This document shows, piece after piece, positions 62,975 through 64,000 of a stretch of 64,000 bases of DNA (the stretch's first letter is position 1; each line of letters opens with the position of its first letter). The notes below the pieces were generated by a model. That model had not been told where the DNA came from, did no database searches, and saw nothing but the letters and a program-made list of their open reading frames with translations. A program made the translations under genes and the position numbers. Location: contig NZ_CH724142.1 of the NCBI RefSeq assembly GCF_000153325.1, positions 544,618 to 608,617 on the forward strand. Direction: 5' to 3'. Source of the DNA: Photobacterium sp. SKA34 (GTDB lineage Bacteria; Pseudomonadota; Gammaproteobacteria; Enterobacterales; Vibrionaceae).

Positions 62975-63422
62975 TACACCATGAGTGACTAATAGGCTTG
63001 CAAACTGTTCTGGAGTATATCCTTTGGTCTCTGCAATAAAATGCTGCCTTTCTGTTAAGGTGGTATTTTGTGTTAAGAATAAATAATAATTTGCTACATC
63101 TAAAACATGTACATACTGGTTATACCCCTTACTTGGAATAGCAACCTCTATTGCTGAATTAGATTTTTCTGCAATGATTCGTTTGAGTTGGCAGGACTCG
63201 CCACCGTAAATGATGCTGGGGCAATAGACGATATGCCAGTTGTCAGATAGAGCCTTTTCTAATGTTTCAACGTCCAATTTAACACTATCAAACGGCTTAA
63301 AATTAAACTCAACTAAATCCTTTTTATTCGCGTACCCAAATAACCATACACCTGATGTATGTATCTTAAGAGACTTTCTTGAAGCAAATCTATTCAAATC
63401 GGAAAAGAGTTTTTGTTCGATC
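62967..63422 (-). pseudogene. Middle piece of an NAD-dependent epimerase/dehydratase gene
   Basis: About 152 codons are open between the two IS66 copies. They encode the central part of an extended short-chain dehydrogenase/epimerase: IHTSGVWLFG (the Ser-containing active-site strand), VYCPSIIYG, then VHVLDVANYY. The usual N-terminal nucleotide fold is absent and must lie beyond the second IS. The frame stops one codon into the IS at 62966. With the piece at 60422-60574 it makes a broken gene in at least three parts. Confidence 0.85.
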
Positions 63423-63475
63423 GTAAGCGTGCCATAAACACCGCATTCTAATCACTTTACTCGAAGAATAAGATC

Positions 63476-63499
63476 AAATCTCCAATCCAAAGGAGATTT
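63476..63499 (+). promoter_or_regulatory. Hairpin hiding the tnpA ribosome site (copy 2)
   Basis: The same AAATCTCC/GGAGATTT hairpin as in copy 1 lies here just before the tnpA start codon at 63503. Confidence 0.6.
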
Positions 63500-63502
63500 A
63501 AA

Positions 63503-63823
63503 ATGGCAACACGACGTACCAATCAAGAATGGCAGACTTTGTTTGAGTGCTATGAATCCAGCCAACTCACTCAACGTGCTTTTTGTGAACATCACGGATT
63601 AAGTCTTTCCACGTTTCATGCCAAACGCCAACAGTTAACACACCTTCAAACACCACAGACTAACGGCTTCGTCAAAGCAAACGTTGTAGAGCAGACAACA
63701 CGTTACCATATGACGCAAATACCTACCGCGAATATGACACTTTTTGTCAACGACGTTGAGCTGAGTATTCCTCAAGGCACGCCCGCTGCCTACCTGGCAG
63801 AACTCATTGGAGCCTTGTCATGA
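63503..63823 (+). CDS. IS66 accessory protein TnpA (copy 2)
   Basis: This is a 106-residue protein identical to the TnpA at 62566-62886 and transcribed in the opposite direction. The helix-turn-helix region is intact, and the stop codon overlaps the start of tnpB as in copy 1. Its identity with copy 1 suggests recent transposition or gene conversion. Confidence 0.94.
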   Translation: MATRRTNQEWQTLFECYESSQLTQRAFCEHHGLSLSTFHAKRQQLTHLQTPQTNGFVKANVVEQTTRYHMTQIPTANMTLFVNDVELSIPQGTPAAYLAELIGALS

Positions 63824-64000
63824 AACATATGCTAAGTGCACCAGATATTTATCTGTATCGTGAGAGTGTCGATTTTAGAAAGTCCATCAATGGCCTCGCG
63901 GCGATTATCGAAAGTGACACCGATTTACCCTTGGGAAGCGGCGCACTATTCCTGTTTACCAATAAACAGCGCGACAAAATCAAAGTGTTGTACTGGGATA
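63820..64000 (+). CDS. IS66 accessory protein TnpB, partial (copy 2)
   Basis: The first 60 codons of tnpB are visible and agree with copy 1 (MKHMLSAPDIYLYRESVDF onwards). The gene runs off the window; nothing indicates a break within the visible part. Confidence 0.93.
   Translation, partial: MKHMLSAPDIYLYRESVDFRKSINGLAAIIESDTDLPLGSGALFLFTNKQRDKIKVLYWD

Larger units (their letters stand above)
63423..64000 (+). mobile_element. Second IS66 copy, inverted and cut by the window edge
   Basis: It starts with GTAAGCGTGCCATAAAC, the same terminus as the first copy, in the opposite orientation. The 578 bases visible carry a tnpA and a partial tnpB whose proteins equal those of copy 1. The eight bases before it are GTTCGATC; the partner duplication is outside the window. 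Confidence 0.95.

Noticed and set aside
62963..63397. A 144-codon frame taken as a complete gene with a TTG start
   Set aside because: The same frame stays open upstream to the edge of the second IS66 copy, and its last codons are IS sequence, so it is the middle of a broken gene.

Overview
The window looks like a chromosomal segment of a marine gammaproteobacterium of the family Vibrionaceae, most likely Photobacterium or a close relative. The base composition is AT-rich throughout. The gene set is typical of that group: HrpA, Gsk, NagE, Alx/TerC, YjjI/YjjW, FolE next to MoeA-MoeB, a vcCNT-like nucleoside transporter, DUF3581 and DUF2059. The family call is an inference from protein resemblance; no rRNA gene is present to fix it. 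I saw no tRNA, rRNA, CRISPR array or prophage.

Layout. 0-3.6 kb: a metal-cofactor operon with the end of a tungstate ABC permease, its ATPase, MobA and a MobB-MoeA fusion. 4-9.5 kb: DUF3581, a two-component system on the minus strand, the GlcNAc PTS transporter NagE with a CRP-like site, and a PAP2 phosphatase. 9.5-15.4 kb: small accessory genes (an XRE-like regulator, a Cys-rich protein with a DUF411 protein, a gene remnant, a kinase of the APH fold, YbjQ, a CIA30 protein) and a soluble chemoreceptor with a zinc-binding CZB domain. 15.4-29 kb: a zinc-ribbon protein, an NqrB standing alone, DUF2786, Gsk, a thioesterase, HrpA, a TAT-lipoprotein phosphoesterase and a MATE exporter divergent from an AraC regulator. 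30-41.4 kb: ZntB, a TerB-like protein, an LruC-domain exported protein followed by two related lipoproteins, a second DEAH helicase, an Asp-type (mycobacterial-like) MenB, and malic enzyme. 41.5-49.7 kb: SanA, a DASS transporter, a yybP-ykoY manganese riboswitch with terminator upstream of Alx/TerC, a HAD phosphatase and an L,D-transpeptidase. 49.8-58.7 kb: the glycyl radical enzyme YjjI with activase YjjW, LysR, FolE divergent from MoeA-MoeB, DUF2059 and NupC.

The last 5 kb is accessory DNA. It holds a PhzF-like protein with no ordinary start codon, a GNAT acetyltransferase, and an NAD-dependent epimerase-type gene broken by a complete IS66-family element (60575-62966). That element has a perfect 8-bp target duplication. 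A second, inverted IS66 copy starts at 63423 and runs off the window.

How the genes connect. Tungstate uptake, MobA, MobB-MoeA and the separate MoeA-MoeB pair all serve molybdenum/tungsten cofactor synthesis, so the window carries two MoeA modules 51 kb apart. Several genes point to anaerobic or fermentative life (YjjI/YjjW, MenB, molybdenum enzymes, malic enzyme) and to metal handling (ZntB, Alx, DUF411, the CZB receptor). Most transcription units end in clear intrinsic terminators, many serving both convergent genes.
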